The notes: generated from the sequence alone by a model not told the origin. Shown: positions 17,244 to 27,174, numbered from the stretch's first letter. The stretch is 33,230 nucleotides of DNA from Chromatiales bacterium (GCA_028278145.1 JANQEV010000104.1:1-33230), one strand, 5' to 3'. Numbers and translations: made by a program.

Positions 17244-19364
17244 ATGCGAAATTTACACACCGAAACAGGTAATTGGAGGGCAATTTTGTTCTGTGCAACT
17301 GCCCTGGCGGTAGTGCCTGTTTCTCACAGCCACGCAACTGACACAGTTGAAGCTGTTACCACCCCAATTACCGATGCAGTAGATAGCCCAGACCTCGATG
17401 CAGTTGATGATGTATTAATTGCTGATACTGGCACCACCAGCGAGATATTCTCAGAAGAGTATTTTTTCAGCGATCTACCCATAGTATTTAGCGCAACCCG
17501 TCTGGCTCAGCCGGTATCAGAAACACCTGTCTCCATGACCGTGATAGACCAGGAGATGATTCAGGCATCTGGTGCTACCGAAATTGCAGATCTGATGCGT
17601 CTGGTCCCAGGAATGCAGGTTTCCAACTATGGAGGAGACAGGTATTTTGTCACCTATCATGGTCGTGCTGATCTGTATTCAAGGAGTCTCCAGGTACTGG
17701 TGGATGGACGCTCTATTTATGATCCGGTTATTGGAGGCGTATCCTGGACCGATCTTCCCCTAGCCCTGGAAGACATAAACCGCATTGAGGTGATTCGCGG
17801 ATCAAATGCCGCTGCCTATGGCTCCAACTCGTTCTCCGGTGTTATCAATATAATTACTGAACAGCCTTCAAAGCTGCAGGGCACTCTTGTCAAGGCATCG
17901 GTTAGCAATAAGCACACCCGTCAGGTACTACTACGTAATGCCGGGGTTATAGGAGACCTTGACTACCGTTTGACCCTTAACTTCGACGAAGCTGAGGGTC
18001 TCAAGACCAGACATGATGATTCCACTGCCAACTGGTTGAGCTTTCGCGGTGATTATGCAGTTAACCAAAATAACAAGATCTTATTTCAGGCCGGTTACTC
18101 AAACGGAACCCAGCAGGAAGGTTTCGAAGGCAATTTCTGGAACAAACCAAGAGATACTGATAGCACCAGTAGTTTCCAACAGATTAAATGGACCCATACT
18201 ACGGATACTGACAGCGAGTATAGTCTGCACTTTTTTCACAACTACATAGAGTTGGATGACACCATAATCTTCCAGCACCCATTGACTGGACCAATAGATC
18301 TGATAACAGGGTTTAGTTATGAATCTCACAGGTATGAGCTTGAATTCCAGCATCTACTTAATCCAACACCTGATCTTCGTCTCGCATGGGGTACTGGACT
18401 ACGCCATGACAACAGTAAAAGCCCCGAAACCCTAAATCAGGATTCTGCTGCAATCCGTAATCAGATCCATGCTTTCATCAACGCAGAATGGAAGCCAACT
18501 GAAAGCCTCACTTTCAATCTTGGTGGAATGGTGGAAAAGTATGAAGGCTTCAGTGGACTCTTTTCCCCTCGCGTTGCACTGAATTACTCGCCGATTAAAA
18601 ACCATACGTTCCGAATCTCTCAATCACGGGCTTATCGAATGCCAAACGTGTGGGAAGAACAGATTGATATGATGTTTCGCACCACTGGAGGAATGCCGAT
18701 TTATCAGTTACATAAAACAACTGAGGTGCCGGACCCGGAGGAAATCAACACAATTGAACTTGGTTACCTGGCTGCATTCGAATCTATTCCACTTACTTTG
18801 GATGTAAAACTGTTTAAAGAGAAGATCAAGCCAGTAATCAACTATGCCTGGGATGCCAGTACAAGATGCCCCGCTTGTGTGCTGGATGACGGTGCTGGCA
18901 ATTTTAAAAATGACGGGAAGATGGAGATCGATGGTTTTGAAATTCAGTTAGATCTTGATATTACTGAAGATACAGATCTACACGTTGTATATAGCCACCT
19001 GGACGCTTCAGGCTGGCAGGTTTCAAGATACGGTGGAGATGGTTTGCCAAATGGCGAAATGGATATGAGGGAAGCCGTTCCTGAAGAGACATACGGGATA
19101 TTGCTCAGTCACCGCTTCGATAATGGAATAGAATTGAGTTCAGGCTACTACCACACGGGCAAACTCATATGGCTAGATCCTGGGGATGAAGTTGATTCAT
19201 ATAGCAAATGGGATTTGCGTGTAGCAAAGAAATTTAAACTTAATGACGCAGAAATCGATGTTGCTGCAATTTTGCATAACATTACCGACGATGATTACCA
19301 GGAGTATTACCAGGTTAACCAAGCTCAGAGAGAATTTCACCTGCAGGTTGGTGTGAGATTCTAG
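17244..19364 (+). CDS. TonB-dependent outer-membrane receptor
   Basis: Energised outer-membrane transporter, about 706 residues. A signal peptide (about 1-32) is followed by an acidic spacer, a likely TonB-box region around LPIVFSATRL, and the plug domain with SVTVIDQEMI-like and LMRLVPGMQVSNYGG blocks, VLVDGRSIYDP, and IEVIRGSNAAAYGSNSFSGVIN. The C-terminal beta barrel ends in an aromatic residue (VGVRF). The ATG at 17244 has GGGGA five bases upstream; a TTG at 17232 is also in frame. A CPAC pair (Cys542, Cys545) sits in a barrel loop and might form a disulfide. It looks like a BtuB- or small-ligand-type receptor, but the ligand cannot be named. The next two genes, a periplasmic binding protein and a hybrid kinase, probably belong with it. 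Confidence 0.92.
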   Translation: MRNLHTETGNWRAILFCATALAVVPVSHSHATDTVEAVTTPITDAVDSPDLDAVDDVLIADTGTTSEIFSEEYFFSDLPIVFSATRLAQPVSETPVSMTVIDQEMIQASGATEIADLMRLVPGMQVSNYGGDRYFVTYHGRADLYSRSLQVLVDGRSIYDPVIGGVSWTDLPLALEDINRIEVIRGSNAAAYGSNSFSGVINIITEQPSKLQGTLVKASVSNKHTRQVLLRNAGVIGDLDYRLTLNFDEAEGLKTRHDDSTANWLSFRGDYAVNQNNKILFQAGYSNGTQQEGFEGNFWNKPRDTDSTSSFQQIKWTHTTDTDSEYSLHFFHNYIELDDTIIFQHPLTGPIDLITGFSYESHRYELEFQHLLNPTPDLRLAWGTGLRHDNSKSPETLNQDSAAIRNQIHAFINAEWKPTESLTFNLGGMVEKYEGFSGLFSPRVALNYSPIKNHTFRISQSRAYRMPNVWEEQIDMMFRTTGGMPIYQLHKTTEVPDPEEINTIELGYLAAFESIPLTLDVKLFKEKIKPVINYAWDASTRCPACVLDDGAGNFKNDGKMEIDGFEIQLDLDITEDTDLHVVYSHLDASGWQVSRYGGDGLPNGEMDMREAVPEETYGILLSHRFDNGIELSSGYYHTGKLIWLDPGDEVDSYSKWDLRVAKKFKLNDAEIDVAAILHNITDDDYQEYYQVNQAQREFHLQVGVRF

Positions 19365-19428
19365 GGGTTTGTTCCTGGCACAGGTGGATAGAGCTATTAT
19401 CTACTATTAAGGATGAGCTGTAATATCT

Positions 19429-20487
19429 ATGGACGCGAGTTACCTGGCAAAAAAATATACAGCAGTAAGGTGGAAATCAATATCACCTACGGCCAGCTAT
19501 TACTCCGGTTGTTCTGCAGCGATAATTAGACAATTTCTTACCGTATCCCTGTTCTGGGCTCTAGCTCTTTCCATTCTTACTGTCTCAGCATTTAACAGTG
19601 CTGAAGCCGCCACACCCAAGGTACTCATCGTAAAGAGCGGTTCTGTATCTGTATATAACAACATCATTAATGCCACCAAAGAACGCGTCAGCCGTATTTG
19701 TTCAGATACAAGTAGCGGGTGCAAGAAAGCGAGTATATCGATAAAAGCAGTTTCAATTAACAAACAACTAAGGAGTATTGCCAAGAACAAGAAATGGGAC
19801 TTGATTGTAACTGTCGGCACTAAAGCAGCAGAACGTATCAACAGTCTAAAGATCAATACCCCCGTTCTATATTCGCTTATTCCAAGTAGTAGTTATCCCA
19901 GGATAAGAAGTAGAAGTAGTAGTCAGAGTAGATCTGCTATCTATATTGATCAGCCTATTTTGCGTCAGCTAAAGCTAATCAAGGCCGCCATGCCAAATCG
20001 TAAAAAAGTTGGGGTATTGCTTGGTAAGTATTCCGGTATTGGAAAACAGAAACTTATGCAGATCATACGTGGATCAGGGCTAACGCCTGTGATTATGCAT
20101 GTAAACCGCAACAATATCGGCAATCGCCTCGAAAACATTTATAGCAGGATAGATGTACTTCTAGCTATCCCGGACCCTTCTGTATACAACAAGCATAGTG
20201 TCTTAAAGGTATTACTCTCCAGCTACCGACATCGGGTACCGGTGATTGGTTACTCTGCCGCTTTTGTGAAATCAGGCGCTGCTGCTGGTATATATTCAAC
20301 ACCCAGAAATATTGGCCACCATATTGGAGATGAAATAGGGAAATATTTTTCCAACAACATGCGGTTATCGCCGCCAGCGCATCCACGCTACTTTACCGTT
20401 AATACAAACAGAAGAGTAATTAGCTCAATTAACATAAAAGTACCTTCCCGTAAAACTATCATGTCCAGGATTAGGAAGGCCAAATGA
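19429..20487 (+). CDS. Periplasmic binding protein of the ABC_sub_bind type
   Basis: Exported 352-residue protein resembling the ABC_sub_bind (PF04392) family. The signal peptide has a long, basic N-region (1-34) and a hydrophobic core near 35-52, with cleavage near AEAA (58-61). Family-like blocks are [49 protein letters not shown] and [19 protein letters not shown]. The mature protein is strongly basic. Between the two lobes it has an Arg/Ser low-complexity stretch (about 153-169, encoded by AGT repeats near 19885-19935). It overlaps the kinase start by four bases (ATGA), so the two are translationally coupled, and no ABC permease or ATPase gene accompanies it. A sensory role handing ligand to the kinase is therefore inferred. 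Confidence 0.85.
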   Translation: MDASYLAKKYTAVRWKSISPTASYYSGCSAAIIRQFLTVSLFWALALSILTVSAFNSAEAATPKVLIVKSGSVSVYNNIINATKERVSRICSDTSSGCKKASISIKAVSINKQLRSIAKNKKWDLIVTVGTKAAERINSLKINTPVLYSLIPSSSYPRIRSRSSSQSRSAIYIDQPILRQLKLIKAAMPNRKKVGVLLGKYSGIGKQKLMQIIRGSGLTPVIMHVNRNNIGNRLENIYSRIDVLLAIPDPSVYNKHSVLKVLLSSYRHRVPVIGYSAAFVKSGAAAGIYSTPRNIGHHIGDEIGKYFSNNMRLSPPAHPRYFTVNTNRRVISSINIKVPSRKTIMSRIRKAK

Positions 20488-23273
20488 AGAGTTCCAGACG
20501 ACTATTTAACCTAAAAAGCAAGGTAGTTCTCCTGAGCCTATTACCGACAGTAATTGTCACATTTATACTTGCCGTTTATGTAATTAATTCAGGACTGGAT
20601 ACTCTTGAAAACTCATTTACCGATCGTGGTAATGCCGTAGTCAAGGAGTTTGCAGCCATATCTGTATATGGCATCTATTCGGGCAACCAGGAAGCATTGC
20701 AGATAAGCACCAAAAACATCTATCAACGGGATGACGTGATATCCATGCAACTACTAGACAAAAATGGTCAGATACTGCTTAAACAACGTAAACAAGAGTT
20801 CACTGACAGTATTATTTCTAATAGCAGCTATGATTATCAAACATTCACAGTGGATGTAACTTTTGACGTCAGCGCCTCACAGCTATCGGACTATCCTGAG
20901 CAAATTGACATAAACACAGACAATCAAAGGCCAGTTAGACTTGGTACAGCAACTGTTGGCATGATTGATTTAGACACACTGTCTGATAAACGCGAGTTGA
21001 TTAAGAACAGCCTGTTATTGATCATTATCGGACTTATTGCGTCAGGCGTTATTGCCAGTGCAATGAGTCAACGCATTATTTCTCCCATTCTCCGCCTCAC
21101 CAAGGCTGTGATTCGCATGAAGCATGGAGATTTTTCTGCAAGAGTCAATGCAGAATCAGATGGAGAGGTGCGCACACTTGAGGATGGCTTCAATGCCATG
21201 GCTACGGAACTGCAAAATGCTCATGACAATCTGCAGCAGCAGGTTGATCAGGCAACCTCTGACCTCACCCAGACAATGGAAGAACTTGAAATACAAAATG
21301 TAGAACTGGTGCTGGCTAGGAAAAGGGAGCAGAAAGCCAACAAGGTAAAATCTGAGTTCCTGGCTAATATGAGCCACGAAATTCGCACACCCATGAATGG
21401 TGTAATCGGGTTTACCAATCTGCTCCTGAGAACAGATCTTACCTATGAGCAAAAAGATATGGTTCAGACTGTTTCCAGATCCGCAACAGATCTTCTGGGT
21501 ATTATCAATAACATACTAGATTATTCAAAACTTGAATCAGACAAGCTGAAACCTGAACAGAATGTATTCAATGTGAGAGAGTGTTTTGAGGCGCCATTGA
21601 CACTACTCGCACCTGGCGCACATGACAAAGATCTTGAACTGGTAATGCTCATATACTCAGATGTACCAGAGTTTCTAATTGGTGATGAACTAAGGATCCG
21701 TCAAATCCTGGTAAATTTGATCAGTAATGCCATCAAGTTTACTAACAAGGGAGAAATAATAATAAGAGTCATGGTAGATGAGTATGAAGACAGTAGTAAC
21801 ATATTGCTGAATTTTTCCGTAACCGACAGCGGTATAGGTATAAGCGATAAAGCACAGGAATATCTGTTCAAATCCTTCCATCAGGCAGACTCATCTACCA
21901 GTAGAAGATTTGGAGGAAGCGGGTTAGGCCTCAGTATAAGCCAGAAGCTAGCTCACGCCATGGGGGGCGAAATCAGTGCTTCCAATAATAATGGTAATGG
22001 TTCCGTATTCAACGTTACCCTATCTCTCTTACAATGTGAGGAGGTATCTGACAACAAGACACAGCCACCAGTATTCGATGCCAAGAAATGCATACTGTTA
22101 GATAACCACAGACTGTCCAGACTTGCCTTACGCCATCACCTGAATGCACTTGGCATGGAGGTATTTGATAGTGATTTTAATAGCTTTGACAGCAACAGTC
22201 ATGACGATGTAGATATCATTGTATTGGGATTTTCTGCAACAGAAATAAATGTGGACAAAATCATCGGCGAAGTCGAACGCATTACTGAATATAGTAACAT
22301 CCCAACATTGATTCTTATCAGTTCGTCAGACCATATGATCAGCAACTCAATAGAAACGTCCACACACTCTATATGCTTATCCAAACCATTCACCTATCAT
22401 GCACTGGTGCATACAATCCATGAAACCATGGATAACGAGTTTTCCATTGGGGCAAAACATGAAAGGATTCCATCACTAAGTGAACCCTCTATGCAATTAG
22501 AAAATTATCGAATCCTGATTGCAGATGACAACCCTATAAATCTACAACTCATCACTACTCTGCTACAGCAGAGAGGAGCTACTATTACTCAGGCCAATGA
22601 TGGAATTGAGGCCGTTGAGTTTGCCTGCAAGCATGATTACGACCTAATTCTAATGGATATACATATGCCTAATCTGAGCGGATTGCAGGCAGCCAGGGAG
22701 ATTCGGCAATACGAATCAGACAAGCCTCGGCATACCCCCATCCTCGCCTTAACTGCTGATGTAATGCCAGACACGAAAAAGAAGGTAACCACATCAGGTA
22801 TGGATGACTATCTGGTCAAACCAGTAGATGAAGCAACACTCATCGACATACTAAATTACCACCTTACCGGATCTACACTGGCAACCACAACGCAAATTCC
22901 ATTAGCTGCACAACCATCTATGATGGATAAATCTAATAGCATCAGGGATGAGCAAAAAGCAATTATGGTTGCTGGTGGTAATGCAAAACTTGCACAGGAA
23001 CTGTTTGATAAATTCTGTCTGGACCTTGTTAAACAAGCAGAGTCTATTCAACAACATGCAACTTCTGGGGAGTGGGAAGAACTGCGTGAAACTGCACATC
23101 GCTTAAGTGGGTCTGCTGCCTTGTGCGCAGCTACTTCATTACATCAGGTAACAAAAGAAATAGAGACTGTAGCTATCGAAAAAGACAAGGAGTCTATCAG
23201 CTCCCTCCTGGCTAGACTTGCTGAAGAAGTGAAATCCATTCTGGATCTGGAGAGCAGAGCTGTTGAGCAATAG
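20484..23273 (+). CDS. BarA/GacS-like tripartite hybrid sensor kinase
   Basis: Inner-membrane phosphorelay kinase of 929 residues. Order: TM1 (about 14-34), periplasmic sensor (about 35-172), TM2 (about 173-196), HAMP (to about 250), coiled coil, HisKA with His298 (NMSHEIRTP), HATPase with N, G1 and G2 boxes ([25 protein letters not shown]), a first receiver (about 534-650) lacking the phospho-Asp, a true receiver (about 675-795) with Asp681/682, Asp725 (LILMDIHMP) and Lys779, and an HPt domain with His872 ([10 protein letters not shown]). The linker [20 protein letters not shown] is very close to E. coli BarA. A UvrY/GacA-type response regulator would be the usual partner but none is in the window. 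The gene is coupled to the upstream binding protein. Confidence 0.95.
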   Translation: MKSSRRLFNLKSKVVLLSLLPTVIVTFILAVYVINSGLDTLENSFTDRGNAVVKEFAAISVYGIYSGNQEALQISTKNIYQRDDVISMQLLDKNGQILLKQRKQEFTDSIISNSSYDYQTFTVDVTFDVSASQLSDYPEQIDINTDNQRPVRLGTATVGMIDLDTLSDKRELIKNSLLLIIIGLIASGVIASAMSQRIISPILRLTKAVIRMKHGDFSARVNAESDGEVRTLEDGFNAMATELQNAHDNLQQQVDQATSDLTQTMEELEIQNVELVLARKREQKANKVKSEFLANMSHEIRTPMNGVIGFTNLLLRTDLTYEQKDMVQTVSRSATDLLGIINNILDYSKLESDKLKPEQNVFNVRECFEAPLTLLAPGAHDKDLELVMLIYSDVPEFLIGDELRIRQILVNLISNAIKFTNKGEIIIRVMVDEYEDSSNILLNFSVTDSGIGISDKAQEYLFKSFHQADSSTSRRFGGSGLGLSISQKLAHAMGGEISASNNNGNGSVFNVTLSLLQCEEVSDNKTQPPVFDAKKCILLDNHRLSRLALRHHLNALGMEVFDSDFNSFDSNSHDDVDIIVLGFSATEINVDKIIGEVERITEYSNIPTLILISSSDHMISNSIETSTHSICLSKPFTYHALVHTIHETMDNEFSIGAKHERIPSLSEPSMQLENYRILIADDNPINLQLITTLLQQRGATITQANDGIEAVEFACKHDYDLILMDIHMPNLSGLQAAREIRQYESDKPRHTPILALTADVMPDTKKKVTTSGMDDYLVKPVDEATLIDILNYHLTGSTLATTTQIPLAAQPSMMDKSNSIRDEQKAIMVAGGNAKLAQELFDKFCLDLVKQAESIQQHATSGEWEELRETAHRLSGSAALCAATSLHQVTKEIETVAIEKDKESISSLLARLAEEVKSILDLESRAVEQ

Positions 23274-23294
23274 CCAGACATATTAGACTTTCAG

Positions 23295-25427
23295 TCAAGC
23301 AGCATTTGTATTCAGGGGATTCATTTCCAACAGAGTTTCCAGGTTCAGGTGGGCATCTGCCTTAAGCATGGAGTCAATCTTTTTTGCCGGCAGTGGCGGA
23401 CAAATATAGTATCCCTGTGCCCTCTGGCAACCAAGAGCCTGCAGCTGGTAAAACTGCTCACTGGTTTCCACACCCTCTGCTACAACTTCCAGATTAAAAT
23501 CCTTGGCTAACTGCAAGAGAGAGTGAACCAGTGGCTTACCTTTACCTGCAGGACCCATATCCTGAACAAATTGTTTATCAATTTTCATGGCATTGAAGCT
23601 AAAGTTCTGTAAATAAGTAAGTGAACTGTACCCCGTTCCGAAATCATCAGCATTTAGTTGAACTCCTATCTGACCCAAAAGCGCCATGTTGTTCCTGGTT
23701 ATATCCTGGTCAGCAATCAAGAGTGTTTCTGTCACCTCACAGTGTAGATATCCAGGTTCCATATCAGTTTTGAGTAAAATATCTTTAACAATGCCTATGA
23801 TATCCAAGTGACTCACCTGCCGCCCTGACAGATTTACAGAAACAAAAAATTTCTCTTCACTTGCGTACTCAGAATTCCATTTACTGATCTGATTACAGGC
23901 ACAGGTCAGAACCCACTTTCCAATATCCTGAATCATGTCTGTATTTTCAGCAATGGGTATAAATTCATCTGGAGGTATTATTCCCAGCTCGGGATGATCC
24001 CAGCGTAACAGGGCTTCAAAACCCTCTATTTTCCCTGTTCGCATGCATAGTATCGGTTGGTAATTAATACTGAGTTCATCTCTATCCAACACCGTACGTA
24101 GGTCATGCTCAATACGAGTCGTCTTGGATACTTCTGCATGCATCTCTGGCTCAAATATATCAATCCTGCCTTTGCCAAGATATTTTGCCCGGTACATGGC
24201 CGTATCTGCATCACGGAGTATTTCATCAGGTTCCTGGTAACTGTTAGAACCTGGGCAGATTCCTATACTGGCACCGATACTTAACACCTGGCCTCCAATA
24301 TCAAATGGTTCGTTAACCGAATCCAGAATACGTTCCGCAATCAGCATGCTTTCATGCTTATCTGACAAATCATCCAGTAAAAAAGTAAACTCATCCCCTC
24401 CCATACGCGCTACAGTATCTGAAGGACGCAATATCCCAGAGAACCTTTCGGCCACCCTTTGCAACAGGATATCGCCGATATTGTGCCCATAGCTGTCATT
24501 CAGATTCTTGAATCGATCCAGATCAACAAAGCAAACAGCATAGCTATATTTCCTATCCCTATTTTTCTTGGCAATTGCCACCTGCAGCCGGTCACTGAAC
24601 AGGAAGCGATTTGGAAGACCGGTCAAAGAATCATACAGAGCTCCATGTTCCAGCTTAGCCAACAGCTCATTCTGCTCTGACTGGCGATGGCTGGCATAAA
24701 TCCCAAACCCAACCAGGCCTATAACACCACAGACCCAGACTGTGGCATGAGTAATAAACATGGAACGCACGGTCTCTTCCGCAGCATTAAGGTAATGCGC
24801 CATAGGAATTGAGACACTGACACCACCCCGTAGATCACCATCCTTAAATCCCAAAATACCGTGGCATTTAACACACCCTTCCACCATAAACATGGGCTTC
24901 ATATACCGCATAAATGGCTTTCCATCTATGAGGGTCTGCTCATATACCTCCTTAATCTCTTCCCGCTCAAAGCGATCCAGCACAGTCAGTTCCCAAGGAT
25001 CTGGCTTATTTATAGGATTCAATGTCAACTTGCCGGTAATCTTGCCCTTTACACCATAGGTATCCTCATACTCAGTGGTGAGCTCACGTAACATGTAAGC
25101 GGGATTCATCAGAGTGAGTTTCACTCCATCTGTTGTTTCCACATCACGTTTTTTAACATGGGCAAGATATGGATTGGGTGGGGTTTTTGCAGTGGGTTTA
25201 ACATAGACGCCACCATGTTTATTTGCCCAGTGACGGAAGGCCTGATCTTTGTTCCAGTTTGCCTTTGCTTCCAGCAGTGCCAGGTTGTACTGTTCTTGAT
25301 AAAGGTTATCGATATTCCAGTTCAGCGAGTATCCAACCAGTACCGACCAGAACAGAAGACCAGAGACCACCACTATTTTTGTGGTCTGTTTCAGAACAGA
25401 GTTAATTTGTTTATCTAGTGGTTTCAC
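23295..25427 (-). CDS. Membrane DUF3365 heme-c sensor with GGDEF and EAL domains
   Basis: Inner-membrane c-di-GMP enzyme of 710 residues. TM1 is at about 18-36 and TM2 at about 226-245. Between them is a periplasmic DUF3365 (Tll0287-like) domain with one CxxCH heme-c site, CVKCH at 185-189. The cytoplasmic part holds GGDEF (343-347), with an RPSD inhibitory site (334-337), and EAL (471-473, EALLRW) with VTETLL, NADDFGTGYSS and AEGVET motifs intact, so both activities are possible. The start is a GTG at 25427 with an AGG-type ribosome site. It converges on the hybrid kinase gene with 21 bases between stop codons. Redox or small-gas sensing through the heme is a reasonable inference. Confidence 0.94.
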   Translation of the reverse strand: MKPLDKQINSVLKQTTKIVVVSGLLFWSVLVGYSLNWNIDNLYQEQYNLALLEAKANWNKDQAFRHWANKHGGVYVKPTAKTPPNPYLAHVKKRDVETTDGVKLTLMNPAYMLRELTTEYEDTYGVKGKITGKLTLNPINKPDPWELTVLDRFEREEIKEVYEQTLIDGKPFMRYMKPMFMVEGCVKCHGILGFKDGDLRGGVSVSIPMAHYLNAAEETVRSMFITHATVWVCGVIGLVGFGIYASHRQSEQNELLAKLEHGALYDSLTGLPNRFLFSDRLQVAIAKKNRDRKYSYAVCFVDLDRFKNLNDSYGHNIGDILLQRVAERFSGILRPSDTVARMGGDEFTFLLDDLSDKHESMLIAERILDSVNEPFDIGGQVLSIGASIGICPGSNSYQEPDEILRDADTAMYRAKYLGKGRIDIFEPEMHAEVSKTTRIEHDLRTVLDRDELSINYQPILCMRTGKIEGFEALLRWDHPELGIIPPDEFIPIAENTDMIQDIGKWVLTCACNQISKWNSEYASEEKFFVSVNLSGRQVSHLDIIGIVKDILLKTDMEPGYLHCEVTETLLIADQDITRNNMALLGQIGVQLNADDFGTGYSSLTYLQNFSFNAMKIDKQFVQDMGPAGKGKPLVHSLLQLAKDFNLEVVAEGVETSEQFYQLQALGCQRAQGYYICPPLPAKKIDSMLKADAHLNLETLLEMNPLNTNAA

Positions 25428-25843
25428 TACAACCTGGGCTTCTATTTACTCAATAATCCTTTTTTACGCTTGTTTCGTAGCAGGCGATGATCAAACCGGT
25501 GTTGAAACAGACTCTTTTTCCTAAAGATCAAAGTATATAGCGGTATCTTCTGCAATAACTTGAATGGTAAATTAACAGTAATATCAACATGTTAGTTTAT
25601 ATGACAGCTAGAAGGATCCTTTATCCTGCATCAGGTGTGCTGCAGATGAAAAAGTGGGGATAGAAATGCTAGTAGAATATATAGTTAGTGCAGTAAGCCA
25701 TTGATGTTGATATGTTATCTAAGATAAATATATTCTTGATATAGTGGAAATGGACTAATATTCTATTTTAGATTGACTAGACTCTAGGTGAATATGCACC
25801 ATAGTTATTGAAGGGCTTCTAAAGGAAGTAAGGTTTCATTGAT
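25428..25843. other. Intergenic region, mainly regulatory
   Basis: 416 bases, AT-rich, without a credible gene. The right part holds a good sigma-70-like promoter for the small gene at 25844 (listed separately). The left part should contain the minus-strand promoter of the heme-c GGDEF-EAL gene, but I see no clear hexamers. Confidence 0.4.
25736..25764 (+). promoter_or_regulatory. Sigma-70-like promoter
   Basis: TTGATA at 25736-25741 and TATTCT at 25759-25764 with exactly 17 bases between them. Transcription would begin near 25771 and leave a leader of about 70 bases before the small gene at 25844. Confidence 0.55.
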
Positions 25844-26053
25844 ATGCTTATTTATTCCGATCCAGATGAAAAAAAGCTTGCTGAGCTTTTTGCTGCTTCA
25901 GAATATGACGCGGCAAATTGGATTAAAGACCTTGACAGTGGAGAGACCTATTACTGGCCAGCCAGTGACCTATCGCACAAACGCATGGCAAAGGTCTTGA
26001 GTGTCGCTCGATACGACAAGGGTACTATGACGCAAGGCCCTGATAAGCCTTAA
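25844..26053 (+). CDS. Small hypothetical protein (69 aa)
   Basis: Soluble-looking 69-residue protein with no signal peptide or membrane helix. It is acidic in its first half (SDPDEKKLAELFAASEYDAANWIKDLDSGETYYWP) and basic and Lys/Arg-rich later (LSHKRMAKVLSVARYDKG). I do not recognise the family. It is likely a real gene: it has a consensus-like promoter, an AAGGAAG-type ribosome site region upstream, and a strong terminator starting four bases after its stop codon, so it is a single-gene transcript. Confidence 0.6.
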   Translation: MLIYSDPDEKKLAELFAASEYDAANWIKDLDSGETYYWPASDLSHKRMAKVLSVARYDKGTMTQGPDKP

Positions 26054-26057
26054 AAAA

Positions 26058-26087
26058 GATAAACCCCGCCAATAAGCGGGGTTTATC
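26058..26087. terminator. Strong hairpin terminator
   Basis: GATAAACCCCGC (26058-26069) pairs perfectly with GCGGGGTTTATC (26076-26087) around a 6-base loop, a 12-bp GC-rich stem. It immediately follows the small gene at 25844 and may also end transcripts from the tRNA side on the minus strand. Confidence 0.88.
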
Positions 26088-26175
26088 ATGTAAGTTATCC
26101 AACAATTTCTAGCTTCAATAGTCAGCATATCATCGCGACCGATGATTACGTAACTTATTGATATAATAGATATTA

Positions 26176-26266
26176 TGGCGGAGAGGCAGGGATTCGAACC
26201 CTGGGAGGGCTACAAACCCTCAACGGTTTTCAAGACCGCCGCATTCAACCGCTCTGCCACCTCTCC
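26176..26266 (-). tRNA. tRNA-Ser (anticodon UGA)
   Basis: 91 nt including an encoded CCA. Acceptor GGAGAGG (26266 downwards) pairs with CCTCTCC next to the discriminator G and CCA. The anticodon loop reads CTTGAAA, giving UGA, and a long variable arm (GTTGAGGGTTTGTAGCCCTC) is present, as in class II serine tRNAs. The T arm has GGTTCGAATCC. It decodes UCA and related serine codons. The serS gene lies 1.4 kb away on the same strand. Confidence 0.97.
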
Positions 26267-26340
26267 GAGGCAGCGAATAATACCCGGTTGGGATAGCTTC
26301 AACAAGCTTATATTTTGCTAAGAATGAAAAATGCTAGCTA

Positions 26341-26370
26341 TTGAAATATTGAACTTTTCCACCATATAGT
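26341..26370 (+). promoter_or_regulatory. Probable promoter of yccA
   Basis: TTGAAA (26341-26346) and TATAGT (26365-26370) are separated by 18 bases. The inferred start site leaves a leader of about 85 bases before the ATG at 26461. Confidence 0.5.
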
Positions 26371-26460
26371 AGACTATGCTGTGGAACCTATAGGATAGGT
26401 GCACAGTCTCATAATGTGAACGTAGAAAACCCGAGCAATTTCCAAGGAGATAGCAACCAA

Positions 26461-27120
26461 ATGAACTATTCAGTAACCAATACTGCGCAAAACGCTGTAG
26501 AAGTTAACAAGGTCATCAGAAATACCTACACCCTACTCTCAATGACACTGGTCTTCAGTGCCATCATGGCTGCTGTTTCCACCTTCGTGCAGATGCCGCC
26601 AATGACCTATCTGTTAAGTCTGGGTGGCGCCATGCTCCTGATTTGGCTGGTTCTTCCTCGCACTGCCAATTCTGCTACCGGCCTTTGGGTAGTATTTGCC
26701 ATTACTGGACTGCTTGGTTTTGGTCTTGGCCCGATACTGAGCCAGTATCTTGCCCTGAGTAAGGGTCCACAGATTGTTGCCACTGCCTTTGGTGGTACTG
26801 GTGTGATCTTCCTCGGCCTTTCCGGTTATGCCCTGACTACCCGTAAGAACTTCAGCTTCATGGGTGGCTTTCTGGTAGCTGGCCTGCTGATGGTGCTGGT
26901 GGCTGCCCTGGCCAACATCTTCCTGGCCATGCCAGCCCTGTCTCTTGCTATATCTGCCATTGTCATCATGCTGATGAGTGGTTTCATCCTGTATGACACC
27001 AGCCGCATGATCCATGGTGGTGAGACCAACTACCTGCTGATGACCGTCAGCCTGTACCTGAACATCTTCAACATCTTTGTGCACCTGCTGCACATCCTTG
27101 GTGTGATGTCTGACGATTAA
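26461..27120 (+). CDS. yccA: Bax inhibitor-1/YccA-family membrane protein
   Basis: Inner-membrane protein of 219 residues with about seven hydrophobic segments, matching E. coli YccA in length. YccA is a substrate and modulator of the FtsH protease. The N-terminal block NKVIRNTYTLLSMTLVFSAIMAA closely follows E. coli YccA, and the C-terminus has DTSRMIHGGETNYLLMTVSLYLNIFNIFVHLL, where the Asp and Gly-Gly region is conserved in BI-1 proteins. The frame is open upstream from a GTG at 26416, but the ATG at 26461 with AAGGAG upstream gives the family-like start. A strong terminator follows, then a 59-residue membrane protein. Confidence 0.94.
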   Translation: MNYSVTNTAQNAVEVNKVIRNTYTLLSMTLVFSAIMAAVSTFVQMPPMTYLLSLGGAMLLIWLVLPRTANSATGLWVVFAITGLLGFGLGPILSQYLALSKGPQIVATAFGGTGVIFLGLSGYALTTRKNFSFMGGFLVAGLLMVLVAALANIFLAMPALSLAISAIVIMLMSGFILYDTSRMIHGGETNYLLMTVSLYLNIFNIFVHLLHILGVMSDD

Positions 27121-27144
27121 GATAGTTGTTGTTATTTGTTTAAA

Positions 27145-27174
27145 GAAAGCCCCGCTGGTCGGGGCTTTCCTTTT
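27145..27174 (+). terminator. Intrinsic terminator after yccA
   Basis: GAAAGCCCCG (27145-27154) pairs with CGGGGCTTTC (27160-27169) around a 5-base loop and is followed by CTTTT. It lies between yccA and the next small membrane gene, so that gene is probably read by incomplete termination or from its own promoter. Confidence 0.88.
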
